From an uncultured Lachnospiraceae bacterium (GTDB lineage Bacteria; Bacillota_A; Clostridia; Lachnospirales; Lachnospiraceae), in NCBI GenBank assembly GCA_902795835.1, contig CADBNA010000442.1, positions 1-6,275 on the forward strand: DNA of 6,275 nt, in the 5' to 3' direction. Under the pieces are notes generated by a model. That model was not told where the DNA came from and did no database searches. It was given only the letters and a program-made list of their open reading frames with translations. Positions 1 to 6,166 of the stretch are shown here, piece by piece; the first letter of the stretch is position 1; each line of letters opens with the position of its first letter. The translations under genes were made by a program, and so were the position numbers.

Positions 1-650
1 ATCGCATATACCCCTGCGTATCCCCGGTCCAGAATGCCCAGACCGGTTGCGGCAATCCGGCCTTCCGCCTGCGCCCAGACACAGATGGTCTGGCGGGGAA
101 TGGCACGGTACATGGAGGGAACAACCTGCCGGTGCATCACATTGGTGGTATGCTTGAGCGCAAACAGGCCCTCAATCCATGAATCCGGAATAAACCTGCT
201 GACGGTAAGCGGAAGGCCGGTGCCGTTATCCGTCTGTTCCCGGCCTGCATCCTGCGGAGCCGGCAGCGCATCCGCCGCAGGCAGATTTCTTATCATGACA
301 TCCGTGCGGTGCTCTGTGTGATAACCCCGCTCCTCCAGCATTTTTTCGAATGCCGGGTCCTGCAGCGGTGTGATCTTGAATATGGCGGGCGTTCCCCATT
401 TCCTGTATTCTTCCTCGCAGTAGAGAATCTTCTCGCTGACAGGCAGTTCCGAGTTCCCGATCTGCTCGACGGAATTGGTGCGGTGCGTATAAAAATACGA
501 AAAGCGCAGCAGCCAGCCATCGTAGATCTGGATCTGATGGGACGGCCACGCGTTCAGGGAGAGATCCTCGATCTCCTTGATCCGGGCGGCATCAGAAGCA
601 GCTGCTCCGCTCCGTTCACCGGCCTCAGGCACCGGCGCCCAGGAATTCAT
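1..650 (-). CDS. GNAT-family N-acetyltransferase, 3' part beyond the left edge
   Basis: This minus-strand frame is open from 650 to the left edge with no stop (216 full codons), so the C-terminus is missing. The recognisable block is at residues 28-61: IEDLSLNAWP, then YDGWLLRF, then THRTNSVEQ. It matches the N-terminal part of a GNAT family whose members carry LSLNAWPALQ, DGWxLRFANGYT and RANSV. Later pieces (FKITPLQDPAFEKMLEERGY near 91-110, and a strand GRIAATGLGILDRGYAGVYA near 197-216) fit the run-up to acetyl-CoA motif A, which itself lies outside the window. GNAT enzymes move an acetyl group from acetyl-CoA to an amine; the substrate here cannot be inferred. The start is uncertain. ATG at 650 overlaps the upstream DUF1858 gene by 26 bases, and GTG at 632 overlaps it by 8. 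Neither has a good Shine-Dalgarno, which suggests translational coupling. The first ~20 residues are Ala/Ser/Glu-rich and may not belong to the conserved domain. Confidence 0.82.
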   Translation of the reverse strand, partial: MNSWAPVPEAGERSGAAASDAARIKEIEDLSLNAWPSHQIQIYDGWLLRFSYFYTHRTNSVEQIGNSELPVSEKILYCEEEYRKWGTPAIFKITPLQDPAFEKMLEERGYHTEHRTDVMIRNLPAADALPAPQDAGREQTDNGTGLPLTVSRFIPDSWIEGLFALKHTTNVMHRQVVPSMYRAIPRQTICVWAQAEGRIAATGLGILDRGYAGVYA

Positions 651-849
651 TGATCTGGCCGATCATCGCATCGATGAAATCATCCTCGAAGCCATGTACG
701 TAGCAGGCCTCTTCCAGTGTCTCTCCGACAGCAGCGCCGCAGGAAATGCAGTGCATGCCGTGTCCCATGAGAATGTTTGCGATCATCGGGTCAATCTGCA
801 GGATCTCCCCGATCGTCATGTCTCTGCTGACCGTCTTTTTTTCTTCCAT
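625..849 (-). CDS. DUF1858 redox-disulfide domain protein
   Basis: A 74-residue cytosolic protein with no signal peptide or membrane segment. Residues 8-70 form one DUF1858 domain, also called the hybrid-cluster-protein-associated redox disulfide domain. It opens with the usual helix (MTIGEILQIDP), continues with GHGMHC, and carries the CxxC pair Cys34-Ile-Ser-Cys37, followed by GAAVGETLEEAC. The family's exact reaction is not established; the CxxC suggests thiol/disulfide or metal chemistry, and members are often found near iron-sulfur or hybrid-cluster proteins. A third cysteine (Cys49) lies in the helix after the motif. The start is well supported: AAGGAG at 859-864 lies nine bases upstream of ATG. 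The gene follows the ferredoxin terminator, so it probably begins a new transcript with the acetyltransferase, whose start codon lies inside this gene. Confidence 0.9.
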   Translation of the reverse strand: MEEKKTVSRDMTIGEILQIDPMIANILMGHGMHCISCGAAVGETLEEACYVHGFEDDFIDAMIGQINEFLGAGA

Positions 850-864
850 GGTGATATTCTCCTT

Positions 865-905
865 AAAAGCTTATACTGACAATAATAATCAATTAATAAG
901 ACAGT
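865..905 (-). promoter_or_regulatory. AT-rich leader likely to hold the DUF1858 promoter
   Basis: This stretch between the ferredoxin terminator and the DUF1858 Shine-Dalgarno is much richer in A+T than its surroundings, as expected for a promoter. No clear -35/-10 pair stands out. TATAAG (870-875) resembles a -10 box, but its start point would fall inside the ribosome-binding site. TATTAA (893-898) paired with TTGCGG (915-920, spacer 16) would put the -35 box within the terminator stem. The region is flagged; the boxes are not assigned. Confidence 0.3.
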
Positions 906-939
906 AAAAGACTGCCGCAATCGGTTACGGCAGCCTCTT
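906..939 (-). terminator. Intrinsic terminator after the ferredoxin gene
   Basis: The arms 906-920 and 925-939 pair over 15 positions around a four-base loop (921-924). Read on the minus strand, the core is CTGCCGTAA / TTGCGGCAG and the 3' arm runs out into CTTTTA. Three positions pair only as G-U in the minus-strand RNA (918/927, 911/934, 908/937) and would be C-A mismatches in the plus-strand RNA, which supports the minus orientation. It lies 44 bases beyond the ferredoxin stop codon and separates that gene from the DUF1858 unit. Confidence 0.85.
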
Positions 940-983
940 CAAGTCAGTTATCCAAGATACGGATGGACGCCATCCGGTCTCGA

Positions 984-1154
984 TTATTCTGCGTTGATAG
1001 CGCCTGTCGGGCAGGCATCTTCACAGGAACCGCAGTCTACGCAGGCATCTGCATCGATTTCATACTTGCCGTCACCCTCGCTGATCGCATCTACCGGGCA
1101 CTCGCCTACACAGGTTCCGCAGCTAACACACTCATCGGTAATAACACGTGCCAT
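984..1154 (-). CDS. 2[4Fe-4S] clostridial-type ferredoxin
   Basis: A 56-residue protein with two complete cluster-binding motifs: Cys9-x2-Cys12-x2-Cys15-x3-Cys19-Pro and Cys38-x2-Cys41-x2-Cys44-x3-Cys48-Pro. All eight ligands are present and both motifs end in the CP dipeptide. The length and the internal two-fold symmetry (VSCGTC and VDCGSC) are those of small bacterial ferredoxins. These carry low-potential electrons in the cytoplasm, for example to or from pyruvate:ferredoxin oxidoreductase and hydrogenases. The start is ATG at 1154, nine bases after AAGGAGG. The gene has its own promoter and its own terminator, so it appears to be monocistronic. The specific partner enzyme cannot be told from the sequence. 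Confidence 0.96.
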   Translation of the reverse strand: MARVITDECVSCGTCVGECPVDAISEGDGKYEIDADACVDCGSCEDACPTGAINAE

Positions 1155-1163
1155 CCTTAACAT

Positions 1164-1170
1164 CCTCCTT
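1164..1170 (-). promoter_or_regulatory. Shine-Dalgarno that decides the ferredoxin start
   Basis: A perfect AAGGAGG lies nine bases before the ATG at 1154. An in-frame ATG at 1161-1163 would add three residues (MLR), but it directly abuts the Shine-Dalgarno with no spacer, so ribosomes should use 1154. Confidence 0.85.
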
Positions 1171-1220
1171 AAAATGTCTTCTTAAAGAATTAAACAGAGC
1201 TCATCACTACTCTATCGGCT

Positions 1221-1249
1221 ATTCTACATGATCGGAACGGTTTTCACAA
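1221..1249 (-). promoter_or_regulatory. SigA-type promoter of the ferredoxin gene
   Basis: On the minus strand, TTGTGA (1244-1249) and TAGAAT (1221-1226) are separated by exactly 17 bases. They match four and five of the six consensus positions respectively. The expected start point is near 1214, giving a leader of about 60 bases. The -35 box begins only ten bases after the dnaB stop codon, and no dnaB terminator is visible in between, so dnaB transcripts may read into this gene. Confidence 0.72.
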
Positions 1250-1258
1250 GTACTATTT

Positions 1259-2602
1259 TCAAAACATGCCTCTGCCTGTTTCCGCGCTGACAAACTTTGT
1301 GTATTCGGGCAGCCAGACGAGATTGATGGTGCCGATCGGGCCGTTTCTCTGCTTGGCTATGATGACTTCGGCAATGCCCTTGTCTTCGGAATCCTTGTTG
1401 TAATACTCATCCCTGTACAGGAACATGACGACATCCGCATCCTGCTCTATGGCGCCGGATTCACGCAGATCAGACAGGATCGGCCGCTTGTCGGTCCTGG
1501 ACTCCACGGCACGGCTGAGCTGCGACAGGGCAATGACCGGTACATTCAGTTCCCTTGCCAGTGCCTTCAGGGAGCGGGAGATCTCGGATATCTCCTGCTG
1601 GCGCGAGTCAGAACTCCTGCTGGCGCTCATCAGCTGCAGGTAGTCAATCATCACGATATCGAGCCCGTGCTCCAGCTTGTATTTGCGGCACTTGGTCCGC
1701 AGCTCCCGGACCGTAATGCCGGGGGTGTCGTCAATGATGAGCCGTGACTGCCCTATCATGCCCGCGCTCTCGATCAGCCGTGACCATTCGTCATCCTTCA
1801 GGTTCCCGTTCCGGAGGGCCTGGGAATCGACACGGGATTCCATGGCAAACAGACGGTTCATCAGCTGGTTTTTTGACATTTCCAGGCTGAAAACGGCAAC
1901 GGATCTGTTTTCCCGGAAAGCCATATACTCGGCAATATTCAGCACAAAAGCCGTCTTGCCCATGGACGGCCGGGCAGCGACCAGAATCAGGTCTGAGTTC
2001 TGGAAGCCGGAGGTCTTGTAATCCAGATCCCGGAAACCGGACGCCAGACCGGTAACATTTCCCCGGACACGGGACGCCTTTTCAATCGTTTCAATCGTGC
2101 TCATCACGATCTGGCGGATCGGCACAAAGTCTGTCGTGTTCCGCTGCTGAAACAGAGCAAAAAGCTTTTTCTCCGAATCATCCAGGATCTCATCGACCGG
2201 CTGCTGTGCGAGATAGCAGGTGTTTCCTATCTCATCCGTCAGCCGGATCAGGCGCCGGAGAATGGCTTTCTCGGCGACAATGGACGCGTAGTGGCGGATA
2301 TTCGCAGATGTCGGCACGATATTCAGGAGATCCCTCACATATTCCATGTCCGAGATCTCGGGCGGCACCTGTTTCTCGCGCAGGCGGTTCTGCAGCGTGA
2401 TGACATCAACGGCACTGCCCTCATTGAACAGTTCTGTCATCGCATCAAAAAGAACGCCGTACTGCGTCTGGTAAAAGTCATCGCTGGTCAGGATTTCGGA
2501 CGCGGCAAGCACAGCCTCCCGGCTCATGAGCATGGACCCGATGACTGACTGTTCGGCCTCCTCACTGTAAGGCAGTATTCGCTTGATGACTGCTTCTTCC
2601 AT
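1259..2602 (-). CDS. dnaB: Replicative DNA helicase DnaB
   Basis: This 447-residue protein is the full usual length for the ring helicase that unwinds DNA 5'-3' ahead of the replisome and works with primase DnaG (called DnaC in Bacillus). Residues 1-~150 are the helical N-terminal domain (PYSEEAEQSVIGSML, then DVITLQNRL). After a linker comes the RecA-like ATPase. Its Walker A is ARPSMGKTA at 210-218 (Lys216, Thr217), the catalytic Glu241 lies in SLEM, and Walker B is DIVMIDYLQLM at 315-325 (Asp320). SQLSR follows at 360-364, and the arginine-finger region KQRNGP is at 417-422. No intein interrupts the Walker A or later motifs. The start is ATG at 2602, preceded ten bases upstream by a weak GGGGAAAG, so expression probably relies on coupling to rplI, which ends 21 bases earlier. 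No promoter is visible between the two. Confidence 0.98.
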   Translation of the reverse strand: MEEAVIKRILPYSEEAEQSVIGSMLMSREAVLAASEILTSDDFYQTQYGVLFDAMTELFNEGSAVDVITLQNRLREKQVPPEISDMEYVRDLLNIVPTSANIRHYASIVAEKAILRRLIRLTDEIGNTCYLAQQPVDEILDDSEKKLFALFQQRNTTDFVPIRQIVMSTIETIEKASRVRGNVTGLASGFRDLDYKTSGFQNSDLILVAARPSMGKTAFVLNIAEYMAFRENRSVAVFSLEMSKNQLMNRLFAMESRVDSQALRNGNLKDDEWSRLIESAGMIGQSRLIIDDTPGITVRELRTKCRKYKLEHGLDIVMIDYLQLMSASRSSDSRQQEISEISRSLKALARELNVPVIALSQLSRAVESRTDKRPILSDLRESGAIEQDADVVMFLYRDEYYNKDSEDKGIAEVIIAKQRNGPIGTINLVWLPEYTKFVSAETGRGMF

Positions 2603-2623
2603 AGTAGTATATCTTTCCCCGGG

Positions 2624-3070
2624 TTATCCTGCTACCACTTCTACGGCCAGCTCTGCCGTCACCTGGGGGTGCAGGCGGACCGGAACCTTTACGGTGCCCA
2701 GCTCGCGGATCGGGCCGTCCATGATGAATTTCTTTTTGTCCAGCTCAAAGCCGAGCTGTTCCCTGGCGGCGTCTGCAATCTCTCTGGCGGAAACGGAACC
2801 GAACACCTTGCCGTTTTCGCCGGCCTTGATCGGGATCCGGACGCTGGCTGCATCCACCTTTTCTTTGAAGGCCTTTGCCGCTTCCAGCGCCTCCTGGGCC
2901 AGCTTGTCGTCATTTGCCTTCTTCAGCTTCAGGCTGTTCAGGTTCGCAGGGGTGGCCTCCACGCCCAGCTTTTTGGGCAGGAGCATATTCCGCGCGTATC
3001 CGTCGCTTACATTTACAATCTCTCCCTTTTTGCCGAGCGATTTCACGTCTTCCAGCAATATGATTTTCAT
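2624..3070 (-). CDS. rplI: 50S ribosomal protein L9 (bL9)
   Basis: A 148-residue protein of normal bL9 length. The N-terminal 23S rRNA-binding domain carries the family signature at residues 13-40 ([20 protein letters not shown], then Leu and Ala/Thr). A long connecting helix rich in Lys/Glu/Ala covers about 41-75. The C-terminal domain has the usual [13 protein letters not shown] at 82-94. The protein binds near the L1 stalk base and helps keep translation accurate. The start ATG overlaps the gdpP stop in ATGA (3067-3070). GGAGGAG lies seven bases upstream, inside gdpP, so the two genes should be translationally coupled. The order gdpP-rplI-dnaB is a long-conserved Firmicute arrangement. Confidence 0.98.
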   Translation of the reverse strand: MKIILLEDVKSLGKKGEIVNVSDGYARNMLLPKKLGVEATPANLNSLKLKKANDDKLAQEALEAAKAFKEKVDAASVRIPIKAGENGKVFGSVSAREIADAAREQLGFELDKKKFIMDGPIRELGTVKVPVRLHPQVTAELAVEVVAG

Positions 3071-5178
3071 CCGATTTCTCCTCCGTCTATCATCTCATCC
3101 AATACTTTTTTCAGCTGCGAAGCAGCTTCTTCTATTGTGGTGTCCCTGAACTGGGCGCCGGCCATATTCATGTGTCCGCCGCCTCCGAGCCGCTCCATGA
3201 TGACCTGCACATTGACTTCATCGATCGATCTGGCGCTGATATAGATCACGCCGTTATACAGAGTCAGCACAAATGAAGCCTTTACGCCGCGGATATCCAG
3301 CAGCTGGTTTGCCGCCTGGGAAGCGACGACTGTCGGGCTCTCTACCCTCTCATCCGGGCTGCACTCAGAGATGGCATAATGTCCGCGGTACATCTCCACA
3401 TTGCGGATGGCGTCTCCCTTTGCCTTGTAGTTCTCCAGATCTTCCCGGAACAGCTTCCTGACGCGGGTGACGTCTGCGCCGCACCGGCGCAGGAATGCCG
3501 CCGCCTCAAAAGTCCTGACGCCTGTCCGCTGAATGAAGTTGGACGTATCTACCATAATGCCCGCGTAAAGCGCATCCGCTTCGATATTGCGGAGCTTCAG
3601 CCCTTCCGAAAAATACTGCAGGATCTCCGCCACCATCTCACAGGAAGAAGAAGCATACGGCTCAATATAGGAGAGAACCGCGTCGCGGATATAGGCATTG
3701 CCCTGCCGGTGGTGATCCAGAACCACAATCGTTTTGGTCAGGTGGAGCAGCTTCTCGCATTCGGTATAGTCCGGCTTGTTTGTATCCACGACAATCAGCA
3801 GCGTATTGTCATCAACCGTCTCAAGGGCCTGCCCCGTCGTAATGATCAGATCCTCATCATAGTCCTGACTGTTCCGGAATTCGGTGATAAAGGGCTTCGT
3901 GGTCACATTCGGCTCATCAATCACAATGTGCGCCTTTTTATTGATGCTGGTGCAGGCACGGTACAGGCCGACAGCCGAGCCGAAGCAGTCGATATCGAAC
4001 AGCCTGTGGCCCATGATCACGACATTTTCCTTGCTGTCGATAAATTCCCGAAGGGCCTGTGCCTTGACGCGGGCCTTGACACGCGTGCTCTTCTCGACGG
4101 CTGCCGTCTTGCCGCCGAAATAGGTGATGCTGTCTCCGTCGCGCAGGACAGCCTGGTCGCCGCCGCGCCCGAGAGCCAGGTCAATGGCGATTCTGGCACA
4201 GTCTGCATTTTTCTGGTAAGATCCGTTGTTCGCACCGATGCCGATACTCAGAGTCACGGACAGGTCATTGCCGATATTGACAGTCTTGACCTCCTCAAGG
4301 ATATTGAATTTCAGCTTTTTGAGTTCTGCCAGAGAGCGGTTCCGCATGAACAGGAAATACTTGTCCTTTTCATATTTCTTGACGATTCCGTCCATATCGG
4401 CAAAATACTTGCTGATTTTCCGGTCGATCAGGGCGGTCAGGAGGGAACGGCGCACATCTTCCACGCCTTCAAGCGCCTCGTCATAGTTGTCGATATAGAT
4501 GAGGCCCGTCGCCATGGTCTCATCCTCGTATTTCCGTATATACTCATTCAGCTCCGTCTCATCAAAGAGGAAAAAGGCCAGAAGCTTTTCCGCCGTCTGC
4601 CCGGTCTGCTCTGCCGCCTTTACGGCAGCGGGCTCTTCCTGCTGTTCCGCATCCGTCTCCGAAACGGCGGTTTCTTCCGGTGCAGGCGTTTTTCCGCCCA
4701 TAATATCCGCCGTGACATTCCGGATCTGCATGCGGAATTCGCGTTTTCCGTAGGTCACCTCATACTCTTCGGTTTCGCCTTCTTCCGGAAAACGATCCGC
4801 CGTCACAGAGGAAAACAGGCTGGTAATGGACTTGTGAAAGCTCCGGTGATCCCTGCCCGTCAGTTTTTCAAAGGCCGCGTTGAACCAGAGCAGGCTGCCC
4901 CGTGCATCCGTAACGGCATAGGGGATCGACAGTTCCGTCATGAGGCGGCTCTGCACTTTTCCGTAAGCGGCGGCATACTGGACAAACTCCCGCTGAATCG
5001 CCTTTTTTCTGGCAAAGTAGGTCACCAGCAGCGCTGCCAGGTACAGCAGAAGCGCAATGCTCACAAAGAACCCTGCATTCAGATCGATCAGGTATACGCC
5101 GACATTCATGGCCGCCAGAAGCAAAAACAGCAGGAGCGGGATCCGCAGCATTTTGTTTATCTGCCCGTTCTTTTCCAT
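3067..5178 (-). CDS. gdpP: GdpP-type cyclic-di-AMP phosphodiesterase (DHH-DHHA1)
   Basis: This 703-residue membrane enzyme belongs to the family that hydrolyses c-di-AMP to pApA. Two membrane helices cover about residues 11-31 and 36-55. A PAS-like region follows (about 75-155), then an acidic Glu/Ala/Pro-rich insert (about 160-197). A degenerate GGDEF domain covers roughly 222-355; EKDKYFLF at 270-277 replaces the GGDEF signature, as is usual in this family, so cyclase activity is not expected. The DHH domain has His391, Asp395 and Asp397 (HRLFDID), Asp465 (VVDTNKP), Asp488-His-His490 and Asp544 (MVDTSNF), so all metal ligands are present. DHHA1 ends with GGGGH at 665-669 and NMAGAQF. The start is ATG at 5178 with AGGGAG eight bases upstream. 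It heads the rplI-dnaB cluster. Its promoter is uncertain because a terminator lies just upstream. Confidence 0.96.
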   Translation of the reverse strand: MEKNGQINKMLRIPLLLFLLLAAMNVGVYLIDLNAGFFVSIALLLYLAALLVTYFARKKAIQREFVQYAAAYGKVQSRLMTELSIPYAVTDARGSLLWFNAAFEKLTGRDHRSFHKSITSLFSSVTADRFPEEGETEEYEVTYGKREFRMQIRNVTADIMGGKTPAPEETAVSETDAEQQEEPAAVKAAEQTGQTAEKLLAFFLFDETELNEYIRKYEDETMATGLIYIDNYDEALEGVEDVRRSLLTALIDRKISKYFADMDGIVKKYEKDKYFLFMRNRSLAELKKLKFNILEEVKTVNIGNDLSVTLSIGIGANNGSYQKNADCARIAIDLALGRGGDQAVLRDGDSITYFGGKTAAVEKSTRVKARVKAQALREFIDSKENVVIMGHRLFDIDCFGSAVGLYRACTSINKKAHIVIDEPNVTTKPFITEFRNSQDYDEDLIITTGQALETVDDNTLLIVVDTNKPDYTECEKLLHLTKTIVVLDHHRQGNAYIRDAVLSYIEPYASSSCEMVAEILQYFSEGLKLRNIEADALYAGIMVDTSNFIQRTGVRTFEAAAFLRRCGADVTRVRKLFREDLENYKAKGDAIRNVEMYRGHYAISECSPDERVESPTVVASQAANQLLDIRGVKASFVLTLYNGVIYISARSIDEVNVQVIMERLGGGGHMNMAGAQFRDTTIEEAASQLKKVLDEMIDGGEIG

Positions 5179-5219
5179 TTTTCAATCTCCCTCTGTGACA
5201 GGCGGACTGCCAGTTTCTG

Positions 5220-5265
5220 AAAAAAGCTGCCGTATCCGGACTAAAGAATCCGACCATACGGCAGC
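5220..5265 (-). terminator. Strong intrinsic terminator after ssb
   Basis: Outer arms 5226-5235 and 5256-5265 pair perfectly over ten bases (GCTGCCGTAT / ATACGGCAGC on the minus strand). Beyond a two-base bulge, a further five pairs (5249-5253 with 5236-5240, one of them G-U) close a small loop. Six U residues (5220-5225) follow immediately. It lies about 80 bases beyond the ssb stop codon and 41 bases before the gdpP start. Confidence 0.92.
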
Positions 5266-5280
5266 CTTGCCGGGTACCAA
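5253..5280 (-). promoter_or_regulatory. Possible gdpP promoter nested in the ssb terminator
   Basis: TTGGTA (5275-5280) and TATGGT (5253-5258) lie 16 bases apart on the minus strand; each matches four of six consensus positions. The start point would fall near 5246, in the loop of the terminator hairpin. Such a transcript would lack the 5' arm and could not be stopped by that hairpin. No better promoter is visible before gdpP. The match is weak and remains a hypothesis. Confidence 0.28.
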
Positions 5281-5346
5281 AAGGATCAGATGACCCCTCC
5301 GGCCGCATATCTTCACTGTACGTGTTCCGGGGAATCTGCGGACGGC
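5281..5346 (-). other. ssb 3' untranslated region
   Basis: This stretch between the ssb stop codon and the terminator region is non-coding. It can form partial pairings (CCGCA with TGCGG, and CCCC with GGGG), but nothing matches a structured RNA family that I recognise. rpsR, the usual next gene after ssb, is not here, and the space is too short for it. Confidence 0.5.
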
Positions 5347-5844
5347 TTACTGAAAAGGAAGCTCCTCATCGATTCCGTCCGGAATATTCATAAAACCGTC
5401 TGTGGAATCAGGCGCAGCGGGCGCAGGCGCTGCTGCCGGCGCTGCAGGCTGCTGTGAATAAGACGCATTCCCGCCGCTGTAGGAGCCGGCGCCATAGCCG
5501 CTTCCCGCTGACTGGGACGCATTCTTGCTCTCAGCAAACTCCTGCTCCTCAACAACGACATCGGTGGTAAAGACACGGGTGCCGTCATTGCGGGTATAGC
5601 TTCCCGTCTGAATTCTCCCCGTAATGGCGATCTTGATGCCCTGGCGCAGATATTTTTCAGCAAACTCCGCCTGTCTCCCGAAAGCCACGCAGCCGATAAA
5701 ATCAGCCGTCTGATCACTGCCTTCTCTCCGGAACCGCCGGTCGACCGCCAGCGTATACCGCGCCACAGCCTGTGAATTCTCTCCTGCCGAATACCGGATA
5801 TCAGGATCTCTGGTCAGACGCCCCATCAGTATAACTTTATTCAT
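5347..5844 (-). CDS. ssb: Single-stranded DNA-binding protein SSB
   Basis: A 165-residue protein with the standard SSB layout. The OB-fold DNA-binding domain covers residues 1-~104 (MNKVILMGRLTRDPDIRY, VARYTLAVDR, DFIGCVAFGRQAEF, ITGRIQTGSY). A flexible linker rich in Gly, Ser, Ala, Pro and Gln covers about 108-149. The acidic C-terminal tip DGIDEELPFQ is the docking site for replication and repair partners. The protein works as a tetramer coating single-stranded DNA at forks. The start is ATG at 5844 with AGAGGT six bases upstream. The gene has its own promoter and terminator and looks monocistronic. Unlike the common Firmicute order rpsF-ssb-rpsR, neither ribosomal gene is beside it. The final Gln after Pro-Phe differs from the E. 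coli-type tip, which ends in Phe. Confidence 0.97.
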   Translation of the reverse strand: MNKVILMGRLTRDPDIRYSAGENSQAVARYTLAVDRRFRREGSDQTADFIGCVAFGRQAEFAEKYLRQGIKIAITGRIQTGSYTRNDGTRVFTTDVVVEEQEFAESKNASQSAGSGYGAGSYSGGNASYSQQPAAPAAAPAPAAPDSTDGFMNIPDGIDEELPFQ

Positions 5845-5869
5845 ATATTTACCTCTGTCTGTTCTCTGC

Positions 5870-5889
5870 CGGACGCGCGGCGCGGTCCG
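5870..5889 (-). other. GC-rich hairpin in the ssb leader
   Basis: CGGAC (minus strand, 5885-5889) pairs with GTCCG (5870-5874); after one bulged base, a GCG/CGC extension closes a three-base loop. The stem lies in the ssb 5' leader, 14 bases before the Shine-Dalgarno. No U-run follows it in the transcribed direction, so it is not a terminator; it may shape leader stability or translation. Confidence 0.45.
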
Positions 5890-5910
5890 TCACTTTTTCA
5901 CGCAGAATTC

Positions 5911-5939
5911 AGCATAGCATACTTGCGTATTAAAGTCAA
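5911..5939 (-). promoter_or_regulatory. Strong SigA-type promoter of ssb
   Basis: The boxes are TTGACT (5934-5939) and TATGCT (5911-5916) on the minus strand, with a 17-base spacer and TG one base before the -10 box (extended -10). The start point should be near 5904, giving a leader of about 60 bases. The -35 box contains the TGA stop codon of the DUF951 gene. Confidence 0.82.
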
Positions 5940-6160
5940 TTGAGGGGCAGACCCGCCTCCTGTCCCCGGTCCTTCTCCGGCCTGGCCGGAATGAGGCCGC
6001 GAAGCTGTTTCTCCACCTGCGTGCGGGGAAGCATGACCTGGCGTCCGCAGCCGCTGCACCGGAGTCTGAAATCCGCGCCCACGCGGAGCACCTCCCATTC
6101 AAAGCTGCCGCAGGGGTGCTTTTTCCTGAGCCTGATGGTATCACCGATATGAATCTGCAT
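5936..6160 (-). CDS. DUF951 family protein
   Basis: A 74-residue protein that matches DUF951, a small family common in Firmicutes, with no established function. The signature is clear: an SH3-like opening strand (GDTIRLRKKHPCGS at 6-19), EWEVLRVGADFRLRC at 21-35, SGCGRQVMLPR at 36-46. Cys17, Cys35 and Cys38 could bind a metal or nucleic acid, but only three cysteines are present. Family members usually end soon after VEKxL; this one has a polar tail of about 20 residues (PARPEKDRGQEAGLPLN). I place the start at ATG 6160 because GGGAGG lies seven bases upstream and the family alignment begins there. The frame stays open to the right edge, but an upstream extension would cross the AT-rich leader and is not family-like. 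Confidence 0.88.
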   Translation of the reverse strand: MQIHIGDTIRLRKKHPCGSFEWEVLRVGADFRLRCSGCGRQVMLPRTQVEKQLRGLIPARPEKDRGQEAGLPLN

Positions 6161-6166
6161 ATGTGT

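Noticed and set aside
34..653. Several open frames on both strands over the left 650 bases
   Set aside because: They are shadows of the GNAT gene, whose frame is continuous to the edge and carries the family motifs.
876..895. FNR/CRP-like site TTGAT...TGTCA before DUF1858
   Set aside because: The right half does not match the inverted TTGAT and the spacing is wrong; the resemblance comes from AT-richness.
1259..2602. Intein in dnaB
   Set aside because: dnaB is a common intein host, but the ATPase motifs are uninterrupted and the length is normal.
2583..3244. Two plus-strand frames of about 190 codons antisense to rplI and its neighbours
   Set aside because: They overlap each other and a certain bL9 gene, and their Ser/Phe-rich translations resemble no known protein.
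3379..5220. 613-codon open frame on the plus strand, antisense to gdpP
   Set aside because: It mirrors gdpP along its length, shows no recognisable domain, and is explained by the GC-rich third-position bias of the real gene, which makes the opposite frame poor in stops.
5870..5899. Plus-strand terminator (GC stem followed by TTTTT)
   Set aside because: There is no plus-strand gene to end, and the T-run is four bases from the stem; the hairpin is better read as part of the ssb leader.
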